NCBI GenBank assembly: GCA_910584785.1
Contig: CAJUDX010000019.1
Span: 1 to 49,583, forward strand
Source: an uncultured Lachnospiraceae bacterium
Lineage (GTDB): Bacteria; Bacillota; Clostridia; Lachnospirales; Lachnospiraceae
Reading direction: 5' to 3'
Length of the DNA: 49,583 nucleotides
Position 1 is the first letter of the stretch, and every line of letters starts with the position of its first letter. The notes beneath the pieces were generated by a model. That model had not been told where the DNA came from, searched no databases, and was given only the letters and a program-made list of their open reading frames with translations. This document shows, one piece after another, positions 33,080 through 41,364 of the stretch. Position numbers and translations under genes: made by a program.

Positions 33080-36000
33080 TCATTTATTTACGCTCAACCG
33101 CTTTCTTCTTCCTGCAAGCAGGATAAAATAGACAGCCGCAGGAAACAATATCACAAGAGAAACACTATAAAACGCAATGGTTCGAAGCTTCATCCAGAAG
33201 AACGATTTTTTCTCCGGCAACAAAACTGGTCGGGCAGCAGCCGTCTCCTCTGCCTCCGGCAAAATTTCCGTTTCTTCTTCCGGCGCAACCGGCAGCGGGG
33301 CTGTCAGAGGCACTAATGTATACACGGCCTCCCACATCGCCTGTTCCCCTTCGGGGTAGACCAGCCTGCCTGTGTACTCTGCCGTGCAATCATATACCAG
33401 CCGTTTTCCATAAGCCAGAGCATCCCTGCATAACGTTTCCTGCAGCATATAACTATCTCCGTTCCAGATAATTCCGTCCAGCTGGTAGCCTGCCGGTGTA
33501 CACCCCACCGCCTCCAAAAGCATCTGGGGATTCTCCAGCAAATATTCCAGCGCCTTTTCCCTGGGTATCTCCCTTCCCTGAAGCTGGTAAGTATCTGCGT
33601 TATAATCGTAAAATCGAAGCGCAACCTGAAAGCCTTCGTCCCAGTAAAATTCTGAAGCAGAAACCTCCGAACAGAAAAGCCTTCCTTCCCCTTTCCTTCC
33701 TGTCTCCTCTTCTTTCCTCTCAAATTCCAGGCTTGGGGGAATCTGCCCCTCTTTTTCAACCGCCAAATACTCTACTTCTTCTGTCACCCATTCTTCCTTC
33801 TCCGGTAAAAATACATCAACCAGCTGGCAGCTTTCCAGCCGATACTGTCGTCCATCCTCGTCAGTTACTACTTCCTGCATTAAACCATCCCCAGCCCCGT
33901 TCTCTAGCGTCTCTTCCCCGCTAGAAGGATCTTTTTTTGGAAAATACAGGGTTTTTTTAATCTCCTCGGCATCATCTTCCTGCCGCCAGGCCCCAAACCC
34001 CTGAGCGTCTAACTGCTGAAATAGCATTGTTTTCTCTTCGGCCCGGCTCTCACCTGCCCATGGAATACAAAAAACTACGGCAAGCACACAAACGGCTGCT
34101 GCACGGCGTTTTTTTATCAGCCAAATAATACCTCCTCCGCTGCCCGCAAACAATAACAGCAGCACAAATAGCCCAGGAGCCGGATCTCCCGTCTTGGGCA
34201 GTACATCTGATGAAACATTATTTTTTCCACCCTTTTCCACCCTTCGAACAACCGAAGGCGTCGCATAATTTGCTTCTATCCATCCCATCCTGGAAACCGC
34301 CTGAGGGATGGGGGCCTCCGGCAACAGAAACACCTCGCTTGTTTCCGGTACAGAACTCGGCGGCAAAACCTCAGCCTTCCACTTCCTTCCTCCCGGACCC
34401 CCGGACGAATGAGACCCCGATGGCGTTTCCTGCGGTAAGGTTTCTTCCGGCGCCGGCAGTTCTGGTAAGGTCTCTTCCGGCAGAGTTTCTTCTGGCGGCT
34501 CTCCTGGTGATGTCTCTGGCAGAGTTTCTTCCGGCGGTTCTTCTGGTGATGTCTCCGGCATAGTTTCTTCCGGTGTGCTTTCCTCCGGCGTGCTTTTCCT
34601 GTCATTTTTTATGCTGAACTGATAGACAATAATACGTTCTTCCCACTCCTGATCCATCGGTTCAATCAAGCTTTTCAGCCAGTAATTTTCTTCTGCTCTA
34701 AACGGTTTCACCTTCTTTCGCGCAGTCTTTTCCTCCCCGTCATCCTGCCTCCTGGCTACAGATGCACTTCCTGTCTCTGGCTCCTCTCCTTGTTCTTCTT
34801 TTTGCTCTTTAGTTTCTTCTTTTTGCTCTTTAGTTTCTTCTTTTTGCTCTTTAGTTTCTTCTTTTTGCTCTTTAGTTTCTTCTTTTTGCCCTTTAGTTTC
34901 TTCTCTTTGCTCTTCTGTCTCCTCCCTTTGTTCCTCCTTTTTCGGTTTATCTTCCTTCCCTGTCTCTATTATCTCTTCCCTTTCCTCTTCCCTGTGCTCT
35001 GTTATCTTACCCTCTGCGTCACAGCTGCTTGCCGTCCCCTCCCTGACAGCTCTGACTAAGGCAACGTCGTGCTTACTTACTTTAGGTTCAGTTTCTTTTC
35101 TTTCCTGAATATTTCCTCCTGCCTGCAGGGAATCAAAAAACACCTGTCTCCCGGCCTTGCCTTCTTCTGACGTTTCTGGAAGTACATACCCCGAAGGCGG
35201 CTTTATCTCCCGAAAAGAATAGCCATACACCAGATGGATAAACTGCTGATAGGTTATCTCCCTGTCCTCTTTAAGCATTTCCTGACCAGTTCCGTCAACA
35301 CTGTGGAAATCGCATACCCTTTCGCATGCTTTCACTTCCTGCTCCCATGCTTCCTGCGCCTCTTTTTCCAGCTGTTCCCTATGTGATATTGAACTTCCCT
35401 CATCGTTAATCTCAGGCTGAGGATGTCCGCCGCAGTACGTTTTCTCGTAAAAATATTCCCGCTTATCCCAATGTTCTATCTTTCCGTCCCGATCGGTAGT
35501 TATCGGCTCGCCAACTTCTTTCCACCCGTCCCAGGTCTTAATCTGCTGCTTATCTAAACGTGTAGCTTCCAACTGGCTCTTGTCAAAATAAACTAATGGC
35601 TGAAATTCTGCGCCCGCCAGCGGTTCCAGCGTTTTACTGTCCAGCTTTTCCACACCTGCCCCATAAAGCGCATCAAAGGTTTCCCGATGCTGATAACGCT
35701 GCACACTCGGCAAATACCAGCTCCCCGACGGCTCTGGTTTTATCACCTTCAGCTTAAAATAACAGTTCCAGCTTGTAGTACACTCTACCTCGGAAGCCAG
35801 GCGCTGAAGTTGATAAAAGTTTACAGGACCCACGATATAAACCAGCCCAATGGGCATGGCATCCTCAAGCAGTGAACCTTCTTCCGGCCTTCCGACGATA
35901 TCGATAAGGCCATCCTCCGCACTTTCGCATCGAAACGTAATTTCCTCGCCCTGCCATTCATACGTCCATCCCTCAGGCATTTCAAAAATAAAATTCTTAA

Positions 36001-36742
36001 CTGCATCGGACCTACCATCCAGAAAAAACGTTGCCTCGCAGCTCCCATCCTCCTGGCAGGAAGCCTCCCAAACAGGGGCCTTTTCTTTATATTTTGATGC
36101 AAATGCAGGCAGATATGGACTTTGATCGCCATAAAAACTGTCAATGGCTTCACAAATAGAATCAACCGCCTCCTGTGCCTTTTCCAAAATCTCTTCTGCG
36201 GAAAACTCTTCCCAATCCTCAATATAATCGTAAACCTTTTCCATCTCTCTCCGGTAATGATCGGTTCCCTGCCACTGCTGATAGGAGGTAATACCCCATA
36301 CGGCTGCCTGTCCTGCCAAATAGGTTCCGGGCTCTAATTGAACGGATTGTCCCCGAATCATCCCGCAACTTTGCAGTACCAGAGAAACCAGTTCATACTG
36401 TTTTTTATTTAAGTACCGACTGCTGCCAAATTCCTCTGCCAGCTCGCCGCCATAAAGATCAGAAATAAGTTGTTTATTCTTTTGAATACAAAATATCGGA
36501 CTCCCATCGCTCTTGATCCAATAAAGCAAATCGGATTTCAGCTCTGTTCCATAAAAGTCAAAATAGGCATCTTTAATTATGCTGCTTTTCCTAAACTTCC
36601 TGATTTTAAACGTCGCTGCCTCCGCACTTCCCACCCCCCGAAACCACGAAAAACAGGGTGACAGGCTTAAGGCCAGCACAAGAAACATCGCCACCGCCGC
36701 CTTTACCCGGCAGCCTTTCTCCCTTATCCCTCTTCTATTCAT
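33080..36742 (-). CDS. Thioester-domain (TQXA) LPXTG adhesin fused to a second exported domain
   Basis: About 1220 residues. Order: signal peptide (VAMFLVLALSLSPCFSWF); a thioester domain with Cys in PIFCIQKN (about 85) and Gln in LAGQAAVWG (about 145), the pair expected to form an internal Cys-Gln thioester for covalent host attachment; a CnaB-like segment (GVEKLDSKTLEPLAGAEF); a Glu/Lys repeat region (TKEQKEE units); a Pro/Glu repeat region; LPKTG at about residue 848; a hydrophobic helix; and KKRR. The frame then continues through a second hydrophobic stretch (AAAVCVLAVVFCIPWAG, then ESRA) into an extracytoplasmic-looking domain of about 260 residues and a final TM helix plus RRKR. The ATG at 36742 has AAGGAG 8 nt upstream; the frame also reaches a GTG at 36748. 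Confidence 0.85.
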   Translation of the reverse strand: MNRRGIREKGCRVKAAVAMFLVLALSLSPCFSWFRGVGSAEAATFKIRKFRKSSIIKDAYFDFYGTELKSDLLYWIKSDGSPIFCIQKNKQLISDLYGGELAEEFGSSRYLNKKQYELVSLVLQSCGMIRGQSVQLEPGTYLAGQAAVWGITSYQQWQGTDHYRREMEKVYDYIEDWEEFSAEEILEKAQEAVDSICEAIDSFYGDQSPYLPAFASKYKEKAPVWEASCQEDGSCEATFFLDGRSDAVKNFIFEMPEGWTYEWQGEEITFRCESAEDGLIDIVGRPEEGSLLEDAMPIGLVYIVGPVNFYQLQRLASEVECTTSWNCYFKLKVIKPEPSGSWYLPSVQRYQHRETFDALYGAGVEKLDSKTLEPLAGAEFQPLVYFDKSQLEATRLDKQQIKTWDGWKEVGEPITTDRDGKIEHWDKREYFYEKTYCGGHPQPEINDEGSSISHREQLEKEAQEAWEQEVKACERVCDFHSVDGTGQEMLKEDREITYQQFIHLVYGYSFREIKPPSGYVLPETSEEGKAGRQVFFDSLQAGGNIQERKETEPKVSKHDVALVRAVREGTASSCDAEGKITEHREEEREEIIETGKEDKPKKEEQREETEEQREETKGQKEETKEQKEETKEQKEETKEQKEETKEQKEEQGEEPETGSASVARRQDDGEEKTARKKVKPFRAEENYWLKSLIEPMDQEWEERIIVYQFSIKNDRKSTPEESTPEETMPETSPEEPPEETLPETSPGEPPEETLPEETLPELPAPEETLPQETPSGSHSSGGPGGRKWKAEVLPPSSVPETSEVFLLPEAPIPQAVSRMGWIEANYATPSVVRRVEKGGKNNVSSDVLPKTGDPAPGLFVLLLLFAGSGGGIIWLIKKRRAAAVCVLAVVFCIPWAGESRAEEKTMLFQQLDAQGFGAWRQEDDAEEIKKTLYFPKKDPSSGEETLENGAGDGLMQEVVTDEDGRQYRLESCQLVDVFLPEKEEWVTEEVEYLAVEKEGQIPPSLEFERKEEETGRKGEGRLFCSEVSASEFYWDEGFQVALRFYDYNADTYQLQGREIPREKALEYLLENPQMLLEAVGCTPAGYQLDGIIWNGDSYMLQETLCRDALAYGKRLVYDCTAEYTGRLVYPEGEQAMWEAVYTLVPLTAPLPVAPEEETEILPEAEETAAARPVLLPEKKSFFWMKLRTIAFYSVSLVILFPAAVYFILLAGRRKRLSVNK
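34794..34917 (-). repeat. 21-bp coding tandem repeat
   Basis: About five to six units of 21 bp (TCTTTTTGCTCTTTAGTTTC-type on the plus strand) encode TKEQKEE heptads in the stalk of the TQXA adhesin. Central units are identical, so copy number probably varies. Heptad spacing and charge suggest a helical spacer. Confidence 0.85.
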
Positions 36743-37008
36743 CTTCACGTCTCCTTTCCGCTGTCTGCGGATAAGAAGAGCATTCCGTTTTTATTCAATT
36801 TTCAACGTACTTTCTTTATCTGGAATTTATCCGGCCCAGAACAGACCGAATGCCGTTTCCGGCAGGCGGTATAAGAAGGATACCGCCATAAGAACAGTAT
36901 AACACCAAATGTTAAAAATCGCAAGCATTATTTTCCATAATTTCCCAAATATATTAATATTGCTATAACCAGAAATCACTGCTTTTGCCCAGCCACTATG
37001 CCAGATCT

Positions 37009-37578
37009 TTATTTCTTTCTGCAATTCATATCTGCCACCGGCAGACCACAATTAAATACCAGGCTGCACAAATGCAAGTATTCCTGGTATGCCGGCAAAT
37101 CGCTAAATTCCTTTAAATGCTCTGCCACCCCAAGATAATACCAGCTGTGCTGCTCCCTGTGCTTCTCATTAAAGCGCTCCCAAATCGCCTCACCCAAAAG
37201 AAAATAATCCCTGGCGGTACAGCGGATATTGCTGAGCTTGTCCCCTAAGACAACCAGCTTTTCATCCCTTGAAGCCGTCTTTAAGTGGGCCAGTGTAGTA
37301 CTTTTTCGTTCCTTCCAGCTCTTCGTCTTATCCTCAGTTTCTGCCGCAACCAGCTCTGCCACCCGACTTCCAAACTCCGCTTCCAGCCTTTCCTTAGACA
37401 CCCCGGCATCTTCCATCACGTCATGCAGAAGTGCCGCTGCAATTATCTCCTGATCTTCTGTAATTGAAGCCACAATCACTGCCGCTTCCAGCGGATGGGT
37501 AATATAAGGAATTAATGTTCCCTTCCGCACTGCGCCCCTGTGGGCCCATTCTGCAAATACCGCTGCTTTTCTAACCAT
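37009..37578 (-). CDS. HD-domain hydrolase, RelA/SpoT (MESH1)-like
   Basis: About 190 residues. The HD phosphohydrolase motifs match stand-alone ppGpp hydrolase-like proteins: FAEWAHRGAVRKGTLIPYIT then HPLEAAVIVASIT, AAALLHDVMEDAGVSKERLE and VVLGDKLSNIRCTARDY. No synthetase, TGS or ACT domain is attached, and the ~70-residue C-terminal part is helical. It may hydrolyse (p)ppGpp or a related nucleotide. The family evidence supports an HD hydrolase strongly and the substrate weakly. The ATG at 37578 follows AGGGGG by about 10 nt; the longer frame to a GTG at 37629 is less supported. The gap to the adhesin gene downstream (36743-37008) is AT-rich and holds no convincing gene. Confidence 0.78.
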   Translation of the reverse strand: MVRKAAVFAEWAHRGAVRKGTLIPYITHPLEAAVIVASITEDQEIIAAALLHDVMEDAGVSKERLEAEFGSRVAELVAAETEDKTKSWKERKSTTLAHLKTASRDEKLVVLGDKLSNIRCTARDYFLLGEAIWERFNEKHREQHSWYYLGVAEHLKEFSDLPAYQEYLHLCSLVFNCGLPVADMNCRKK

Positions 37579-37709
37579 GCTCTGGATTCCCCCTGTTCCT
37601 GAACCGGCAAACACGTAACCGCTCTGCACACCTTCACGGTTACAGGCAAACGTTACAAAATAAATACACTACTATCATAACATATCTATTTTTAATTTAG
37701 AAGAAAAAC

Positions 37710-37738
37710 TTGTAAGATTTCTTCTTTTCTGCTATGCT
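37710..37738 (+). promoter_or_regulatory. Predicted promoter of the anchored unknown protein
   Basis: TTGTAA (37710-37715) and TATGCT (37733-37738) are 17 nt apart, about 100 nt before the start codon at 37840. Confidence 0.6.
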
Positions 37739-37839
37739 TATGGATATTAATTTTCCAAAAAGGCATCCTAGTATTAGCTTAAGCAGAAAAAGACTTTTTA
37801 ACGCATCTATCATTTTATAACAATAGCAGGAGAACAATT

Positions 37840-38718
37840 ATGAATACATCGCAGCAACCCCATTCCCGTTCTAACCCAAACCACCGACCTGCCAGTACAG
37901 GGAAAAGCAGCGCCAGCGAGTGGAAGGAAGTTCTTTTCTTTTATGTTCTTCCCTTTCTGCTGTTCAATGGCATCCTATTTACTCTTGTCGCTTCCAAGCC
38001 TAAAGTTACGATTAAAGTCGCCAATACCAAAGATTATAAAACCACCACAGCCACCATTACCGTAGAATCCCTCTTTCCCATCCGGGAATTTTCCTCAGCG
38101 CAGGAAGGAACAGCCCTGGCTTTAACAGAGACGAAAAAAGGTCAGTACACCGCAGATATTGTGCGAAACGGGGTCATTGAAATTTATGCCAAGGGATTAA
38201 ATGGAATGTCAATCCGGGAATATGAACATGTCAATATCCTCGACGACGTGGCACCGCTGGTGAACGAGACCTACCAAATTCAGGACGGCATTCTGACCCT
38301 TACCCTGGAAGACAGTCAGTCAGGCATAGACTATCAGTCCGTTTTTGCCATTGCCCCCTCAGGTCAGACCCTTTTTCCTCTCTCCTCTGACCGGCAGACC
38401 GGAGTCTTTACCTTTCCCATGGAAGAGGAATTTCTGGTAATTTATGCCAATGATCTGGCGGGCAACGGAATGCAGGCCACATTCAGCACCCACGTAGAAA
38501 CCCTGACACCCGATACTGTCCCCGGAGCCCAGCAGCCTGCCCAGGAGACGCCGCTTCCCGCCCAGAGTGCCGAACTCCCGGAACAGAGCGGCTCCCAGCC
38601 AGCCGATGCATCAGCGGAAACTCCGGTTAGCGCAGCCCTTCCTGAGCAGCAGACCTCACCGGCTGTTTCACAAGACGATGGCGAGGTCACGATTCACATT
38701 AACACACGCACGCCTTAA
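37840..38718 (+). CDS. Membrane-anchored protein with Ig-like ectodomain, unknown
   Basis: A 292-residue protein; family not recognised. A polar Ser/Asn/Pro-rich cytosolic N-terminus of about 30 residues precedes one TM helix (LFFYVLPFLLFNGILFTLVA). The extracytoplasmic part then shows beta-rich, Ig-like segments (VTIKVANTKDYKTTTATITV; DDVAPLVNETYQIQDGILTL; SGIDYQSVFAIAPSGQTLFP). A Pro/Gln/Ala-rich C-terminal tail ends in a short strand (GEVTIHINTRTP). AGGAG lies before the ATG. It ends 1 bp before the stop of convergent malQ, with no room for a separate terminator. Confidence 0.72.
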   Translation: MNTSQQPHSRSNPNHRPASTGKSSASEWKEVLFFYVLPFLLFNGILFTLVASKPKVTIKVANTKDYKTTTATITVESLFPIREFSSAQEGTALALTETKKGQYTADIVRNGVIEIYAKGLNGMSIREYEHVNILDDVAPLVNETYQIQDGILTLTLEDSQSGIDYQSVFAIAPSGQTLFPLSSDRQTGVFTFPMEEEFLVIYANDLAGNGMQATFSTHVETLTPDTVPGAQQPAQETPLPAQSAELPEQSGSQPADASAETPVSAALPEQQTSPAVSQDDGEVTIHINTRTP

Positions 38719-38719
38719 C

Positions 38720-40228
38720 TTAATCCTCTTCTTCCCCATGCCGTCCATAAAGCCTGGCTAACCGCCGGGCTTTGCGGCAGATCTCTTCTTTCAATTCCCC
38801 ATTTTCCAGTCTCCATTTCCAGTTCTTCCCAAGGGTGGACGGCTCGTTAATCCTGGCTTCCGTCCCCAGCCCCAGGTAATCCTGCACGGGAATAATGGTC
38901 AGATCTGCCACGCTGGCTAAAGCCATACGGATAAAGTCCCAATTCACCCAGGGACCGTCTCCATTTCTTCCATTCATATATTCCAACGCCCGCAGCCGAT
39001 CCGCAAGAGGCATTTTTTCCAACCACCCCATTAAAGTATCATTATCGTGCGTTCCGGTATACACCACACAATTTTTACAATGATTGTGGGGAAGGTAGTC
39101 GCTCTCGACTCCGCCGTCAAAGGCAAATTCCAGCACCTTCATCCCCGGAAAGCCCGTATCTTCCACCAGTTTAAGCACCGTCGGTGTAAGAATCCCCAAA
39201 TCTTCAGCAATCACCGGGAGCTCTTCTGTACCAAAGTGCTTTTTCATTGTCTTAAAAATCGAAAGTCCCGGTCCCTTTTTCCATGTGCCCTGGACAGCAT
39301 CCTTTCTCCCGTAAGGAATGGAATAATACTCGTCAAAGCCGCGGAAATGGTCCACCCGCACCACATCATAAAGGGAAAAACTATATTCCATCCGCTTCAT
39401 CCACCAGGCAAAATCCGTCTTTTTATGGTAATTCCATCGGTAAAGCGGATTTCCCCAAAGCTGACCTGTCTCCGAAAATGCATCCGGCGGGCACCCAGCC
39501 ACCGCCACCGGAAGATTATCCTCATCGAACTGGAATAATTCCGGGTGCGCCCAGGCATCTGCGCTGTCAAAAGCCACATAGATGGGAATATCCCCAATCA
39601 TCTTTATCCCCTGTGCATTGGCATAATCCTTAAGCTTTTTCCACTGCTCCTGAAATTTATACTGCTGGAACTGATAAAATAAAATCTCCTCCTCCAGTTC
39701 CTGGCTGTAACGGTTTACTGCTTCCGGGCGGCAGAGACGGATATCTTCATCCCACAGAATCCACGACTGCCCATCAAACGCATTTTTCACCGCCATATAC
39801 AAACAGTATTCCTTTGTTTCCGGCATCAGGCTTCCATCCAGGACCTTTTTTGCCTTAGTTTTTCCCAGCTTGTCCATCCAGCGGTCAAACGCCAGCTTTA
39901 ACAGGAGAAAACGATTTTGGTAAAGCTTATCATAGGCAATATAGCGCCGTTCCTCTCCAAAATCCGCGCCTTCACACTCTGTCCGGGTCAATAATCCCTC
40001 GTTCGTCAAGGTCTCCAAGTCAATAAAATAAGGGTTCCCGGCAAACGCCGAAAAAGACTGGTAGGGCGAATCCCCATACCCGGTCGGCCCCAGGGGCAAA
40101 ATCTGCCAATAACTCTGCCCCGCAAGTTTCAAGGCATCCACAAACGCATAGGCTTCCTTGGAAAACGCCCCGATTCCATAGGGCGAAGGCAGACTAAACA
40201 CCGGAAGAAGCATACCACATTTTCTCAT
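38720..40228 (-). CDS. malQ: 4-alpha-glucanotransferase (amylomaltase)
   Basis: About 502 residues, GH77 enzyme that transfers 1,4-alpha-glucan segments between maltodextrins. Seen: GMLLPVFSLPSPYGIGAFSK then QSYWQILPLGPTGYGDSPYQ at the N-terminus; the nucleophile region VVRVDHFRGFDEYYSIPYG; the acid/base region LPVIAEDLGILTPTVLKLVE; and VVYTGTHDNDTLMGWLE. The ATG at 40228 has AAGGAG 9 nt upstream; in-frame ATGs at 40234 and 40267 are less well placed. It follows the AraC gene by about 40 bp on the same strand, suggesting cotranscription. It works with the glycogen phosphorylase divergently encoded beyond AraC. Confidence 0.95.
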   Translation of the reverse strand: MRKCGMLLPVFSLPSPYGIGAFSKEAYAFVDALKLAGQSYWQILPLGPTGYGDSPYQSFSAFAGNPYFIDLETLTNEGLLTRTECEGADFGEERRYIAYDKLYQNRFLLLKLAFDRWMDKLGKTKAKKVLDGSLMPETKEYCLYMAVKNAFDGQSWILWDEDIRLCRPEAVNRYSQELEEEILFYQFQQYKFQEQWKKLKDYANAQGIKMIGDIPIYVAFDSADAWAHPELFQFDEDNLPVAVAGCPPDAFSETGQLWGNPLYRWNYHKKTDFAWWMKRMEYSFSLYDVVRVDHFRGFDEYYSIPYGRKDAVQGTWKKGPGLSIFKTMKKHFGTEELPVIAEDLGILTPTVLKLVEDTGFPGMKVLEFAFDGGVESDYLPHNHCKNCVVYTGTHDNDTLMGWLEKMPLADRLRALEYMNGRNGDGPWVNWDFIRMALASVADLTIIPVQDYLGLGTEARINEPSTLGKNWKWRLENGELKEEICRKARRLARLYGRHGEEED

Positions 40229-40270
40229 TACCATGTTCTCCTTTTCCCATCGTTTTTCTCTGTTCATCCA

Positions 40271-41170
40271 TTATAGCACCCTTCCCACGCTGCCGCAAGC
40301 TTCCTTCCTGTACTCTTTTGGCGTCATACCGTATTTTCGCTTAAACAGGCGGTTAAAGTATGACGTCTGGTCAAATCCGCTATGTTGTGCAATCTCCGAT
40401 ATACTTTCTTTTCCGTGTGCCAGCTGGTGCGAGGCCATAATTAAACGGTAATCATTTAAGTATTCCACAAATGAAGCCCCCATGTGCTGACGGAAAACCC
40501 GCATAAAATGGGAAGGGCTATAGCCGCACAGTTCTGCCATTTCCCGAATGGTAAGGCTTTCTCCATACCTAAGCTCCACCTCCTTTAAGACCTGCTTAAT
40601 GTTTTTATCCATCCTAGGCCTTACCCCTTCTTCCTGGTTTTGCTGCAGATTTCCCAGAATCAAGTACAGCAGATGAAAAAAGCATCCTTTCATTGCCAGA
40701 GGATAACCAAAGGGCCGGCTCCCGGACAGCCAATCCAGTTCCTTTACCTCCCGCTGCACCTTCTCGTATTCCCCTTCCCCCTTCCTCCACACAAACGGTA
40801 GCGGTCCGTCCTCCGTAAGCAATGGCATTAAGAAATCCGCCGAGCATACATCCGGCATTGCTGGCATCAGCATATCCAGCCGAAAAATAATATTTTCATA
40901 TTCCATGGAAAATCCCGGTTTCTGTCTTATACTATGCAGCCTTCCAGGGAACACTACCACCAGGTCCCCGGCCTCCACGGCAAACGGCTGCAAATCCAGG
41001 CTGACCATCCCCGCTCCCTTTTTTACCGAAATTAATTCCATCTCCTGATGCCAATGCATGGGAACCTGTCGAAAATCCACAGGAATGGAACAGGGATAAA
41101 TATTATAGGGAAACCGTGTATCTGCGTGATGCTTCTTTTCCCTCCGATTTTCATACTGAAGAATATCCAT
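40271..41170 (-). CDS. AraC-family regulator (cupin plus HTH)
   Basis: About 299 residues. An N-terminal cupin-like sugar-sensing domain (FRQVPMHWHQEMELISVKKG; AVEAGDLVVVFPGRLHSI) precedes a C-terminal double-HTH AraC domain (LTIREMAELCGYSPSHFMRV; ISEIAQHSGFDQTSYFNRLF; KRKYGMTPKEYRKEA). The start is at 41170 or the adjacent ATG at 41173, both after GGTGGGGG. The longer frame to 41263 adds 31 residues upstream of that SD. It lies between malQ (same strand, downstream) and glgP (divergent), so it probably activates one or both in response to a malto-oligosaccharide. The inducer is inferred from context. Confidence 0.88.
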   Translation of the reverse strand: MDILQYENRREKKHHADTRFPYNIYPCSIPVDFRQVPMHWHQEMELISVKKGAGMVSLDLQPFAVEAGDLVVVFPGRLHSIRQKPGFSMEYENIIFRLDMLMPAMPDVCSADFLMPLLTEDGPLPFVWRKGEGEYEKVQREVKELDWLSGSRPFGYPLAMKGCFFHLLYLILGNLQQNQEEGVRPRMDKNIKQVLKEVELRYGESLTIREMAELCGYSPSHFMRVFRQHMGASFVEYLNDYRLIMASHQLAHGKESISEIAQHSGFDQTSYFNRLFKRKYGMTPKEYRKEACGSVGRVL

Positions 41171-41364
41171 CATTCCCCCACCTTTATTATCCAACTTTTT
41201 CCTTAATTCATCGTGCTTATAATTGTATTGTACTATTATTAAGCAGGATTTTGCAAGCTTCATAGCGGATTTCTTTATATAATGAATACAACAGAATTAC
41301 TTTTATCCATTATTAAACACAACAATTGAAGGAAGAAACATTGTGTTTAGAAAAGGAGGATTTT

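Noticed and set aside
34794..34917. Regular 21-bp repeats that could suggest a CRISPR array
   Set aside because: The units are contiguous with no spacers, are a multiple of three and lie in frame inside the adhesin, encoding TKEQKEE.
36827..37051. 74-residue minus-strand frame between the HD gene and the adhesin
   Set aside because: It overlaps the HD gene 3' end, has odd composition, no SD and no recognisable family.
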